Assembly: GCA_017881265.1 (NCBI GenBank)
Contig: JADGRA010000016.1
Location: forward strand, 62,001 to 126,000
Source of the DNA: Myxococcaceae bacterium
Lineage (GTDB): Bacteria; Myxococcota; Myxococcia; Myxococcales; Myxococcaceae
Length of the DNA stretch: 64,000 bases
Direction: 5' to 3'
The translations under genes were made by a program, and so were the position numbers. The notes under the pieces were generated by a model. The model ran no database searches. It was not told the DNA's origin and saw only the letters and a list, made by a program, of their open reading frames with translations. Numbering within the stretch: position 1 is the first letter of the stretch; the number at the start of each line of letters is the position of its first letter. Below, piece by piece: positions 24,905 through 33,797 of the stretch.

Positions 24905-26215
24905 CTAGGCCAAAGCGGCCGGGATGACCTTGCCCACAGTAATCTGTGAGGCAATGGTTGCCTGGTCCACACCGGCCGCGAGTGCAAGGGTCTTTCCAAC
25001 CGAGCTGAGCGTGTCGGTGTACGGGACGTCGCCACCCGTGTCGTTAACTGCGCCGCTGGCTGAGTCGAAGCCCGTCGCTCGATAGTCGTTCTTGTTGTTG
25101 TTCAGCGTCACGCCCCCAATGACGGCGCTCTTGAATGGCTTGCCGATGAACACCGAGCAGTGGTGATTGGCGTTGTGATTGCGCCCGTCGGCGTTGCCGC
25201 TGTGGTTGGCGACAGAAAGCGTTCGGCCAAAGACGTTCTGGAGCGCGATTGTGACCTGGTCCTGCAGTCCGTAGGTCGTCAGGCGGGAGACAAAGTCGCT
25301 GATCCCTGCCACGCTGGCGACGGTTCCTTGGGTTTCGTTCGCTAGCCCGACGTCTCCATGGTTGTCGCCACCGAAGCTGAAGGTGGCGACCGCCACCGGG
25401 CTCACGTTCATCTTGAACAGCACCACCGCTGCGATGTTGAGGTCCGTTCGCGTCGTTCCCGAAATGGACGCGAGGTCACTGAGCAACTGCTGAGACAGCG
25501 AGCGCACTTGCGCTTGAGAGAGCGCGTATTGATCCAGAATGGCTTTCTGCGCTTGGTTCGCGCTCTGCTTGTAGAGTGCGTTGAGTTTGTTGAGTTCGTT
25601 ATCGCGGATTTTTTGAAGGGCTCCGAGCGGACCGGTTGGCTGAGCGAGCACCGCCTGCAGTGCTTGCGGGTTGAGAATCGGCATCACGCTCCCGCTGTAC
25701 GTGATGAGGTTGTTGCTGAGCACAACCGGCTGATTCTGGATGGTACCCAGGCAGGGCCCCGTGGATTTCGCGACGAGGGAAACTAGCATCTCCTGGCGTT
25801 GGATCTGCCCCATCAAGCGGTTCACCTTCGCCGCATCCCCATGGTTGTTCGTATACGTCCCGTGATGGAGGAAGGTGGTTCGAGCGAGTATGGATGGGGG
25901 TAGCTGGCTCCACGGCTTCGCGGCTTGGTAGGTCTGGCCACCCACCGACACCGAACTCGGTGCCATGGTCGGGTCAGCCGGATGGTAGATGCCTGGATCG
26001 ATGTAGCAGCCCGGAACATTGGCGTTGAGTGGGTCGCCGCTTCCAGAGGTCAAAAAGTAGATGAACTGCGGGTTTGCGCAGGTGCTCGCTTGGGCACGCG
26101 CACTGCCGGGTCGCGCCAGCAGTCCAATTGGAAGTCCGGTGGCGAGTGCACGGAGCCCGAGCCAGCCGGTCCCGAAGAGCGCTGAGAGCAAGAATTGTCG
26201 TCTGTTGGCGTTCAT
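24905..26215 (-). CDS. Tat-exported DUF1501-type protein
   Basis: 436 aa from the ATG at 26215 (a longer start at 26239 is possible). The twin-arginine signal is ANRRQFLLSALFG with a hydrophobic stretch to ARAQA. The C-terminal landmark GNADGRNHNANHHCSVFIG resembles the metal-rich C-terminal segment of DUF1501 (alkaline-phosphatase-superfamily-like) proteins. A helical middle contains a Gln/Ala-rich stretch. It follows the haem-motif lipoprotein gene by 13 nt, the common DUF1501/DUF1552-DUF1588/1592 pairing in Myxococcota and Planctomycetes. Function is unknown. Confidence 0.7.
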   Translation of the reverse strand: MNANRRQFLLSALFGTGWLGLRALATGLPIGLLARPGSARAQASTCANPQFIYFLTSGSGDPLNANVPGCYIDPGIYHPADPTMAPSSVSVGGQTYQAAKPWSQLPPSILARTTFLHHGTYTNNHGDAAKVNRLMGQIQRQEMLVSLVAKSTGPCLGTIQNQPVVLSNNLITYSGSVMPILNPQALQAVLAQPTGPLGALQKIRDNELNKLNALYKQSANQAQKAILDQYALSQAQVRSLSQQLLSDLASISGTTRTDLNIAAVVLFKMNVSPVAVATFSFGGDNHGDVGLANETQGTVASVAGISDFVSRLTTYGLQDQVTIALQNVFGRTLSVANHSGNADGRNHNANHHCSVFIGKPFKSAVIGGVTLNNNKNDYRATGFDSASGAVNDTGGDVPYTDTLSSVGKTLALAAGVDQATIASQITVGKVIPAALA

Positions 26216-26228
26216 TGGGTAGGCGTTC

Positions 26229-28325
26229 CTATTGGCCAATCATCACGCTGGAAGGAGAAATGCAGGCCAGTGTGAAGGTGGCCTTGAGCGCGTCGCTGGC
26301 CGAGACCCCAGCATCCTGCGCGAGGTTGAAGTTTTCGGTCAGAATGCTCGCGGTCTGCGCCGCCCTGGGGTCAGAGGACGGTAAGCCGACCACCGTCGTC
26401 ACGAAGTCCGCGATTGCCGGGCCGGGACTCTTGCTGCTGTACCGGCTTGGCGTTGGTGTGGCGTCGACCACCTCGTTGGCAACGAGCCCGCACACGACCT
26501 CCACGCTCGCGCGATAGAAAAGATTCGGGTCCGTCGATAACGACGGAAGCGCGTAGGCCCGGTAGTAGGTATCGACGGGCATCATCACCGCACGAGCACT
26601 GATTGCCGTCTGCTGGGCCGTTGGCTGCACGGTCGTCGCCCCGCAAATGTCGGTGATGCCGAGCCGGTTCGAAAGGGAGGCGCAGAACTGGTCCCGGCGC
26701 GCGATGCTCATCACGACGCCTTGCGTTTCCGTGGTCTTGGTCGAAGCCGCAAAGGTGACCAATGGCGAGGAGAACAACTCCCTCACCAGCGTCTTGAAGT
26801 CGAAGTTGCTCGCCTGAAAGGCGGCTGCAATGCGAAGGACCTCGGGGTCGTCCTCCACCGCTGCCGTGGAATTGGCCCACGAGTGCAGCTTGAGGACCCA
26901 AGCCAAAGCAAAGCGCGGATGGTTGGCCAGAATGTTGGCGATGTCGCCGACGCCCTTCCCGGTCGCAGTGACCCCGGCAATGCCGAACCCTGCTGGCTGT
27001 GTGATCTGCGTTGGGTCGGTCTGGTTGTGGTACGTCAACGTGTAGGACTGGCGGAAGAACTGTTTGTAAGGGTCGAGTTGCGAATGGCAGCCCGTGCAGG
27101 CCGGATTGGATGCGTGGTCAGCCTCGGTCGCAGTCACCGGGAACATGACCTGGCTGTTCTCGCCGTTGATGCTGAGGCCAATCGCGACGATGAGCGCCTG
27201 GTTCGCACTCACCCGCATCTCGTTGGTGAAGTTCGTCCCCCAGTTCGCGTCGAATGCCGGCGTTCCAAAAAAGCCAATTCGTTGGGTGGTGAGGTTCAGG
27301 CTGTTCGCAGCTCGAATCGCCGGCAAGTCGTAGAAGACGGGCGAGGCGTAACCCACCCCGCCGTCCGCCAGCGTCGGAGACGCTTGGATTGTCACCATGC
27401 GCCAATCGGTCCAGTCGCTGTCCAGGTACTCCGGCGTTAAGCGTTGGAAGTTGCTCGAGTCCGATGGACAGGGCTGCCAGACGAGCTTTCCGAAGTAGAA
27501 GTCGAACAGCGACAGAAACATGTTCGTTCCGAAGTACGTCTGGACCGTGTTGGTACAGTCCGTCGGCTGGGTTCCGGGATATCGCCAGCTCATGGACGTA
27601 CCGCCGTCGGGTAGGCCCTGAACGTTGGCCAGGCTCTGCGCTAGAGTCGCCGTCGATGAGGAGTCGATGCTGAAGGACGTCGGGACTCGTGGGTTGGAAA
27701 AGATGTGGTTGGTCGTCTTGCCAGTGTCGGACACTTGGGAGTCATCGGTGTACGAGAGGTAGCTCATCAACGCTGACGTGAGCATGTAGCGGTTGGTCGT
27801 GACCGCCTGATTCAGCGGCAGGCCCTGCTGGACAAGCCCCCAAACGGTGAGCGGGAAGCTGTCCATGACGTTCCGAACGAGACGACTTGAATAGGCCTCG
27901 TTGACCTGCGCGTTCAGCGCGATGTTCGCCTGTAAGGTGGGAAGGTCCACGTGGTTCTGCTGGAAGGCGTTTCGGAAGAAGTCCAGCATCCGAAGACGGA
28001 ATCCTGGATCTGCCATCCACCCGTCGATAAGCGTCTTGAGGTTTGAGGGATCCGCGACCACCGACGCAATCTCTGAATCAGTGGCGGGCATGCCGACGAG
28101 CAGATTCTTGACCTTGCTGACATACGTCGCTGGAGGCAGCGCCTCGAACGTCGAAGCTGAACCTTGCAGACCAGCGTCCTGCGCACCTGCGTCGCTCGGC
28201 GCCGTCACGAGGCCGCCGCCGCCCTGGTCCCGTCCCGGGACGCTGCCAAGGCAGCCCTGGCCTACGGCCATCGAAACCAGCGCGACCGCCAGCGCGCCGG
28301 ATACCTCCGGAAATTTGGACCTCAT
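26229..28325 (-). CDS. DUF1588/DUF1592-type lipoprotein with a c-type haem motif
   Basis: 698 aa from the ATG at 28325. Signal and lipobox are AVALVSMAVGQGC with Cys25. A single CxxCH haem motif is in NPACTGCHSQLDPYK (Cys410, Cys413, His414). The order DUF1592-like helical part, then CxxCH with LDPY, then a C-terminal DUF1585-like part is typical of the large family. I see no other cysteine pairs that suggest additional haems. It is transcribed ahead of the Tat protein. It may be an extracytoplasmic electron-transfer or hydrolase component, and the role is unproven. Confidence 0.72.
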   Translation of the reverse strand: MRSKFPEVSGALAVALVSMAVGQGCLGSVPGRDQGGGGLVTAPSDAGAQDAGLQGSASTFEALPPATYVSKVKNLLVGMPATDSEIASVVADPSNLKTLIDGWMADPGFRLRMLDFFRNAFQQNHVDLPTLQANIALNAQVNEAYSSRLVRNVMDSFPLTVWGLVQQGLPLNQAVTTNRYMLTSALMSYLSYTDDSQVSDTGKTTNHIFSNPRVPTSFSIDSSSTATLAQSLANVQGLPDGGTSMSWRYPGTQPTDCTNTVQTYFGTNMFLSLFDFYFGKLVWQPCPSDSSNFQRLTPEYLDSDWTDWRMVTIQASPTLADGGVGYASPVFYDLPAIRAANSLNLTTQRIGFFGTPAFDANWGTNFTNEMRVSANQALIVAIGLSINGENSQVMFPVTATEADHASNPACTGCHSQLDPYKQFFRQSYTLTYHNQTDPTQITQPAGFGIAGVTATGKGVGDIANILANHPRFALAWVLKLHSWANSTAAVEDDPEVLRIAAAFQASNFDFKTLVRELFSSPLVTFAASTKTTETQGVVMSIARRDQFCASLSNRLGITDICGATTVQPTAQQTAISARAVMMPVDTYYRAYALPSLSTDPNLFYRASVEVVCGLVANEVVDATPTPSRYSSKSPGPAIADFVTTVVGLPSSDPRAAQTASILTENFNLAQDAGVSASDALKATFTLACISPSSVMIGQ

Positions 28326-28612
28326 CGAGTCTGTCTCCAGTTCGTCCGCGCTGGTCAGGTTGGGCGACGCATTTGCGCGGGCGTCACGCTCGGCAGACAT
28401 TTTTTCGCGAAGGTGAGCTCGTGATGCAATCTCGCTCGTGTGATTTTTCGCGGTGCGGTGGAGAGTCCCCACCATGTGAGGGGGTGAGACCACCCCGCAA
28501 TGTGTCGGTGTGAAACGTGCTGGAAGTGACGGACCACGGTGGTTCCGCCTCGTCAGCGACGAGAAATACTCGCGGCTCCTGGGGAGGAGCGGTGGGTGCG
28601 AACGCACCCGCG
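28326..28612. other. Gap upstream of the DUF1588 gene
   Basis: 287 bp without a credible gene. It contains three hairpins: 28481-28496 (GGGGTG/CACCCC), 28575-28590 (GCTCCT/AGGAGC) and 28594-28609 (GGGTGCG/CGCACCC). The last two lie downstream of the frameshifted DUF3052 gene and could terminate it. Confidence 0.5.
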
Positions 28613-29019
28613 TCAGCGGCGATGCGTCAGCCGAACCACCAGCCGAAGCCCCGACCACACCTCGTCGATCGCACACGCCTTGTTGTCAACCAGCCCTAAC
28701 ACGGCCGCGCGAACTCGTTCTCGGTCATGTCCGTGGCCACGCCTGACGACTGCTTCGGCCACGCAACCCACAAGGCGGTTGTCGGCGCCATCTGCCGCCC
28801 TATTCCGCCCAACCGGTTCACGAACTGGGTACGGCGCGTGAGGAACCAGACGATGACGTCGGGCCCTGTGCTAACGAGAACTTCGAAAGCAGCGTCACGC
28901 CCTCTGGAAGCTCGCCCAGTGTCGTCGCGAAGTCTTTTCGGAGGTTCCAGCAGCGCGACAACATGCCCGGTCCTATTCCCGAGCTTCTTGGGAAGCGGCG
29001 TGCCGGAGTAACCGGCCAT
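28613..29019 (-). pseudogene. DUF3052-family gene with a frameshift
   Basis: From ATG 29019 the frame reads MAGYSGTPLPKKLG, the standard DUF3052 start, then VIVWFLTRRTQF and LWVAWPKQSSGVATDMTEN. It stops after FARPC at about 28696. In the +1-shifted frame the family's C-terminus continues as RAAVLGLVDNKACAIDEVWS and runs to a stop at 28613. A single missing base between the GAG (Glu) codon and the following TTC explains both. The total of 407 nt is one short of a whole number of codons. It could be a genuine pseudogene, a programmed shift or a base-call error. Confidence 0.75.
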
Positions 29020-29114
29020 CGCTGCGCTCAGCCGGGACGGTTGCCCAGCGGACCCTTTTCTAGCGCCCACGACTTCAACCGGCGGGCGACGCAACGGGGA
29101 AGGGCCCCGCCGCT

Positions 29115-30824
29115 TCACCTGTAGGCCCACTCCCACGTCTTCTCGTTCGGTTCGACGACTATCTGCTTGGTCCAGTTCGACGGTCCCCTCACCTCAAGTT
29201 GATGTTTTCCCGGGGGCAGTTGGTACTCGGCCTTTCCGTCCTGCTTGCTTCGACGCTCTCCGTCGATGAAGACATCGCCGGCGGGGTGAACGGTCAGAAC
29301 CAACGTTCCGGGCGTCGCTAGCGTCGGTGCCTTTGGTAGGGGCGCCAGCTGTCGACCAGCGGGCGCGGCTGAGCCTGTCTTCGGTGGATGTCGTCGAACG
29401 GTAGGAGGCTTGCTCTGCGCGACGGGTGCCTTCGGCTCAGGGCTCGGCGGCGCAGGCTCCGGTGGAGCCGCTGGTGGAGTCACTGGGAATTGGGGGAGTT
29501 GCGTAACCACTGGCGGCGTCGGAAGAGGGACGGCAGGGCTTGCCGGCTTGGCCTTCGTGACCAGCAATGCACCGAAGGCGCCAGCAAGGAGGAGAGCGCA
29601 CGTGAGAGCGATTCCAACCAACAGGCCGCGCCTCTTCGCTCGTCTTGGGTGCTCCGATGGTTGGGTGGCCGGCTCCTCAGCAATATCCCTGAGAACAATG
29701 GGAGTGCGTGCCGTCGGAGCGTCCCAGGCAACTTCGGGCCCAGTACGCCGAGACGTGTTCTCGAGGACAGCGGGCGGCGCCGCGCTGCCCGAGACGAGTT
29801 GGGCAGCCATCGCGCCCCCGGTTGACGGAAACGATGGCCCACCGCCGTCTGGGACCAGCGGAGCGGGGTTCTGGCGAAATTCCGTGCTTTCGGTCTGCGA
29901 TGACTCAATTGGAAAGACCTGATGCATCCATGCGCTGACGTCCGTTTCCTCGCGTCCCGGGGCTGCGGCAGAGAGGTACCTCGCGAGAGCGCGTTCCAGT
30001 TCCTGCGCCGTTTGGAACCGGGCTCCCCGTTCGCGCTCCAGGCATCGCATGACGATGCCACTCAGGTTCGAATCGACCGTCGGGTTTAGTTGCGCGGGTG
30101 GGACGACCGCGCGCTCCTGGACAGCGTTGAGAACGGCGACATCGCTGTCAGCGTCGAAGAGTCGGACTCCGCTCAACAGCTCCCACAGCGTTATGCCCAG
30201 CGCGAAGATGTCGGTGCGCGAGTCCACCGGCTGGCCGCGCGACTGCTCCGGGGACATATAGGCGAACTTCCCTTTGAGCATGCCGACGGTGCTGGCCCGG
30301 GTGCCGGCCTTCGCAATTCCAAAATCTGTCAGTTTCACGGCACCGTCGTACGACAGGAGGATGTTCTGCGGCGTCACGTCTCGGTGGACAAGGCCAAGCG
30401 GTTGCCCGTGTTCCGTCAGCCGATGGGCGAAGCTCAGCCCCCGAGCGACTTCAGCGACAATCTCAGCAGCGAGCGCTGGCGTGAGTGCGATGCTCAGCTC
30501 GAGTGCGCGTTGGTGGGCTTGGGCCAACGACTTGCCACGGACGTACTCCATGGCGATGTAGAAGGTGTTTTCGTGGCGGTCGAAGTCGAAGATTTGAACG
30601 ATGTTCGAGTGGTTGAGCTTGCTGACGAGCCGGGCCTCGCTGACGAACATCTCTACGAAGGCAGGGTCCTCGGCGAAGGTTGGGCGGATTCGCTTGATGA
30701 TGACCTGCTTCTCGAAGCCCTCCGGGCCAAACGAGCTGGCGAGAAAGATCTCCGCCATGCCCCCTTCAGCGAGCTTGCGCTGGATGACGTATTTGCCAAC
30801 GCGGGTTCCAGCCGGGAGCGACAC
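29115..30824 (-). CDS. Hanks-type Ser/Thr protein kinase with a PEGA-like C-terminus
   Basis: 569 aa from the GTG at 30824, preceded by AAGGTAGG. The kinase domain is at about 11-285: VGKYVIQRKLAEGGMAE, VIIKRIRP with the ATP-binding Lys, HRDVTPQN (catalytic loop) and LTDFGIAKAG. A membrane helix (LLVGIALTCALLLAGAFGAL) lies near 395-415. Outside, a Pro-rich stretch leads to a PEGA-like beta domain: LVLTVHPAGDVFIDGERR and YQLPPGKHQLEVRG. The HRDVTPQN form and PEGA tail are common in Myxococcota. The ligand is unknown. Confidence 0.9.
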   Translation of the reverse strand: MSLPAGTRVGKYVIQRKLAEGGMAEIFLASSFGPEGFEKQVIIKRIRPTFAEDPAFVEMFVSEARLVSKLNHSNIVQIFDFDRHENTFYIAMEYVRGKSLAQAHQRALELSIALTPALAAEIVAEVARGLSFAHRLTEHGQPLGLVHRDVTPQNILLSYDGAVKLTDFGIAKAGTRASTVGMLKGKFAYMSPEQSRGQPVDSRTDIFALGITLWELLSGVRLFDADSDVAVLNAVQERAVVPPAQLNPTVDSNLSGIVMRCLERERGARFQTAQELERALARYLSAAAPGREETDVSAWMHQVFPIESSQTESTEFRQNPAPLVPDGGGPSFPSTGGAMAAQLVSGSAAPPAVLENTSRRTGPEVAWDAPTARTPIVLRDIAEEPATQPSEHPRRAKRRGLLVGIALTCALLLAGAFGALLVTKAKPASPAVPLPTPPVVTQLPQFPVTPPAAPPEPAPPSPEPKAPVAQSKPPTVRRHPPKTGSAAPAGRQLAPLPKAPTLATPGTLVLTVHPAGDVFIDGERRSKQDGKAEYQLPPGKHQLEVRGPSNWTKQIVVEPNEKTWEWAYR

Positions 30825-31035
30825 GAGGACCTACCTTCTGCCAATTTCTTCTAGCATCGTATCCTTACTCCTCGGGTGAGCGAGGGCGTTCTAACGCTGA
30901 CACGCCTTAGCCGCGAGACTGGCAAGTCATGCTGCTGCTCGCGCGGTCTCGTCACAGGCTTCCAGAGCGCAACTCGACTGGTGTGGGCGCTGTGCTGCAC
31001 GCTGCGGCCCCGCCACGCTCCGAGTCAGCCGAAGA

Positions 31036-33666
31036 CTAGTGCTGTGGCTTCTTGGGTGGTGGCGGGGCGTGGCCCTCTCCCGCGGGATGGCCCTGCGGGG
31101 CGGGCGGACCGGTATGGCTCTGTCCACCAGCCGGAGCCGTATGAGTTTGGGTCCCGGGCGGACCGGCATGCGGTTGTGTCCCGGGCGGGCCGACATGGGT
31201 CTGGGTCCCGGGCGGACCGGCATGCGGTTGTGTCCCGGGCGGGCCGACATGGGTCTGGGTCCCGGGCGGACCGGCATGCGGTTGTGTCCCGGGCGGACCG
31301 GCATGGGTCTGCGTCCCGGGCGGACCGGCTTGAGTCGGAGCCCCGGGCGGACCGGCATGAGTCTGCGTTTCGGGCGGACCGGCTTGAGTCGGAGCCCCGG
31401 GCGGACCGGCATGAGTCTGCGTTCCGGGTGGACCGGAATGGGGCTGGGTCCCGGGTGGACCGGAATGGGTTTGCGTCCCGGGGGGACCGGCCGTCGCCGG
31501 CGGCGGATGGCCGGGCTGGGCGGAGCCCGGGACCGGGTGGGCCGGCGCTGCGGCTGGGAACGCGCCATGGCCTGGCGAGTTCAGCGAGGTCGGGTGGGCA
31601 ACCGGTCCCGAGGGCCGTCCAATAGGACCGGGGGCCGACACCGGCTTCCAACCGGCCTTGCTGTCGTGCTGCTGCCAGGTGCCATTGGGAGTCTGGCGCA
31701 GGACGTGGCCGCTCTTGTCAGCGACCAAGTTCATTGACCTTGCGGTCGGCCCGGCCGGTCGACCCAGCGCGAGCGGCTGGACGGGCCTCTGCACAACGGC
31801 GTGCGCGACCGCCGGTCGCTGGTAGAGGCTGCCCGCCGGTCGTGCCCAGGCGCCCGCGTAAGCCGGCCGACCGCCATAGTAGGGCCCGCCAGGCCGGTAG
31901 TACGCCGTTCGGTACCCGGGGCTGTACCAGCCAGCTGCGTAGTAGGGGGGAGGTGGCCGGTACCCTCCGGGTCCGTACCAAGCGCCGCCGTACGCGGGAC
32001 GCCACGGTGGCCGGTAGTACGCGCCCCCCCAAGTTGCGCCGTAGGACAAAAACACCGCACTCGGCCCAGCCCCGTAACTCCAGCCCGTGTACGGATTGTA
32101 AGCGACGTTGAAGCCCCAAGTGACCGGCCGCGGGTAATAGACCGCGCTTGAAACCCATGGACGATAGACGTACCCGGTGCCGTAGACGACCGTGCCGTTC
32201 CACGCATAGCAGCCGAGGTAGCCCGGGGTGTACCCCGTGTACACGACCTCCGGCGTGGCCTGATAAATCGTGACGTAACGGACGTTGTAGACGGGACTCG
32301 CAGGCGGAATCGTCTGGACCTGTTCCGGAACAGCAGTGGCAACGCTCCACGGTCCCTCAGGTCCGGGCGCCGTGTACCAGACCGCGTTGACGACGGCGTA
32401 GTAGGCCCCTCCAATCTTCAACACCGAAGCGGGACTATTTGCCGCATACGAAACGTCTGGCGCCCCGCCGGTGACGGGTTGGAAATTCGGTTGCCCGTCG
32501 TAGGTAATGGTTGGCGGCGGGGCATCCCGCCTGATCTCGGCAGTCTGGGGGATTTCTACGTCCGCGACAGCCTGCTTGGCTTGTGGGGTTCCCGAGACAA
32601 AGGCCAGCACGTTGCCAGCGGGAGACCCGGCTGGAATGTTCGCGAAGTCGGCAGGAAGGTGGTTGGACGCGACGAATGCCCAGGGTCCCTCAAAGGATTT
32701 CGCGGTGTACCACCGGCCCCCGAGGACGATGAACAGTGCTTGACTGTTGAGATCCCTGAAGATGCTCTCGTCGGCGTTGGTCACCTGCAGCAGTTGCGTC
32801 CCACCGACCGGTGCGAAATTCGGGACTCCCTTGGTCACGATGAGTTCGGTTGGTTCGATGGCCACGACAATTCGAGGAGGCGCCGTATCCGCGGGCGCAG
32901 GAGCGCTCTGGTCCTTCTTGTCCCCCTTCGTTACAACTTCCGCTACTGCGCCGGGAGGAGCTGGGATGACCTGCCAAGGGCCACCGAGAATATCCGGTGT
33001 CTGGAACCAGATCGCACCGTTGGTCAGGTAGTAAAGCTTGGTCTTGCCGTCATAGAAGATTGGGAAGGGAGTGTTGACGACCGCGTCAATGCCTGACTTC
33101 TCGATTGGACGCCGGATGGGCTGACCGTCGAGCAGGACTAAGACGGTGGGTTCGGTAGCGAAGAGAATCTTCGGCGGCTCGGTCTGCAAGTCGTCCGCAG
33201 TCGCCCCGGACTCCTGACCGTCGGCCAGCGCCGAAGTCACACTGTCGAGCGAGAGGGAGACGCTGGGCAGCTGCTTCTCCATGAGCTGGGTAAGGGTCTG
33301 TTGCACCTCCGGCGACGTGTCCGGAATCGCAATGCGAGTGACTTTTCCGGAAAGCACTTGAATCAACCGCTGGTCACGGTCCGTGCTGACGTTTGCGCTG
33401 AACCACATTGCGCCAAAGACGGGTTCCGTCTTGCCTTTGGGCGTGAGTGCGAAGGCCGAACGGCCAGCGAGGGTCTGTCCTTGAAACGCATCAGCCTGAG
33501 GCTCATAGACGACGAGGACCCCAACGTCCGAATCGACTTCGCGGGGCCAGTCCGCACTAGGGGCCGGCTGACCCGCCTGGGTCGACTGAGCGACTGCCAA
33601 GCCTCCGATGGCAAGTTGTGCAACGACGGCTAGGCGTATGAAACAGCCGGGGTATTCGATAGCCAT
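31036..33666 (-). CDS. Large secreted protein with three GPW modules and a His-rich tandem-repeat tail
   Basis: 876 aa from ATG 33666 with a signal peptide ending near AVAQS (about 27). Three similar modules of about 70 residues end in WFQTPDILGGPW (220-231), RWYTAKSFEGPW (318-329) and VWYTAPGPEGPW (429-440). A Tyr/Gly/Pro-rich stretch at about 500-610 follows. The tail, from about residue 730, carries copies of GPPGTQTHA-like 9-mers, each usually with one His. The start is chosen at the ATG whose following residues form the signal peptide. Related myxobacterial proteins are sometimes named carbohydrate-binding family V/XII. I cannot confirm a function. It is likely a surface or matrix protein. 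Confidence 0.75.
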   Translation of the reverse strand: MAIEYPGCFIRLAVVAQLAIGGLAVAQSTQAGQPAPSADWPREVDSDVGVLVVYEPQADAFQGQTLAGRSAFALTPKGKTEPVFGAMWFSANVSTDRDQRLIQVLSGKVTRIAIPDTSPEVQQTLTQLMEKQLPSVSLSLDSVTSALADGQESGATADDLQTEPPKILFATEPTVLVLLDGQPIRRPIEKSGIDAVVNTPFPIFYDGKTKLYYLTNGAIWFQTPDILGGPWQVIPAPPGAVAEVVTKGDKKDQSAPAPADTAPPRIVVAIEPTELIVTKGVPNFAPVGGTQLLQVTNADESIFRDLNSQALFIVLGGRWYTAKSFEGPWAFVASNHLPADFANIPAGSPAGNVLAFVSGTPQAKQAVADVEIPQTAEIRRDAPPPTITYDGQPNFQPVTGGAPDVSYAANSPASVLKIGGAYYAVVNAVWYTAPGPEGPWSVATAVPEQVQTIPPASPVYNVRYVTIYQATPEVVYTGYTPGYLGCYAWNGTVVYGTGYVYRPWVSSAVYYPRPVTWGFNVAYNPYTGWSYGAGPSAVFLSYGATWGGAYYRPPWRPAYGGAWYGPGGYRPPPPYYAAGWYSPGYRTAYYRPGGPYYGGRPAYAGAWARPAGSLYQRPAVAHAVVQRPVQPLALGRPAGPTARSMNLVADKSGHVLRQTPNGTWQQHDSKAGWKPVSAPGPIGRPSGPVAHPTSLNSPGHGAFPAAAPAHPVPGSAQPGHPPPATAGPPGTQTHSGPPGTQPHSGPPGTQTHAGPPGAPTQAGPPETQTHAGPPGAPTQAGPPGTQTHAGPPGTQPHAGPPGTQTHVGPPGTQPHAGPPGTQTHVGPPGTQPHAGPPGTQTHTAPAGGQSHTGPPAPQGHPAGEGHAPPPPKKPQH
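31151..31474 (+). repeat. 27-bp tandem repeat, 12 full copies
   Basis: Twelve contiguous 27-bp units, each beginning GTCCCGGGCGGACCGG or a close variant, plus partial or degenerate units on both sides. On the coding (minus) strand each unit gives a 9-residue GPPG(T/A)(Q/P)THA-like peptide. The unit length keeps the reading frame. Arrays of this kind can vary in copy number between strains. Confidence 0.9.
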
Positions 33667-33797
33667 GATCCAACCCACTCCTCGCGGGCGGCAGCTGCGT
33701 TCGCGATGTTTCCTCAGCGTAAAGCGCCGAGCACGCCGGAAGCGTCGAACCAGCGGGGTGCGGTCCTCGGTGCTTTGAAACAGAGAGTCATCCGACC

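Noticed and set aside
31151-31474. Possible CRISPR array
   Set aside because: Units are contiguous 27-bp copies with no spacers and they encode an in-frame peptide repeat.
31036-31510. Collagen-like triple-helix tail
   Set aside because: GPPGTQTHA keeps Gly-X-Y in only two of three triplets per unit, so a continuous collagen helix is not expected.
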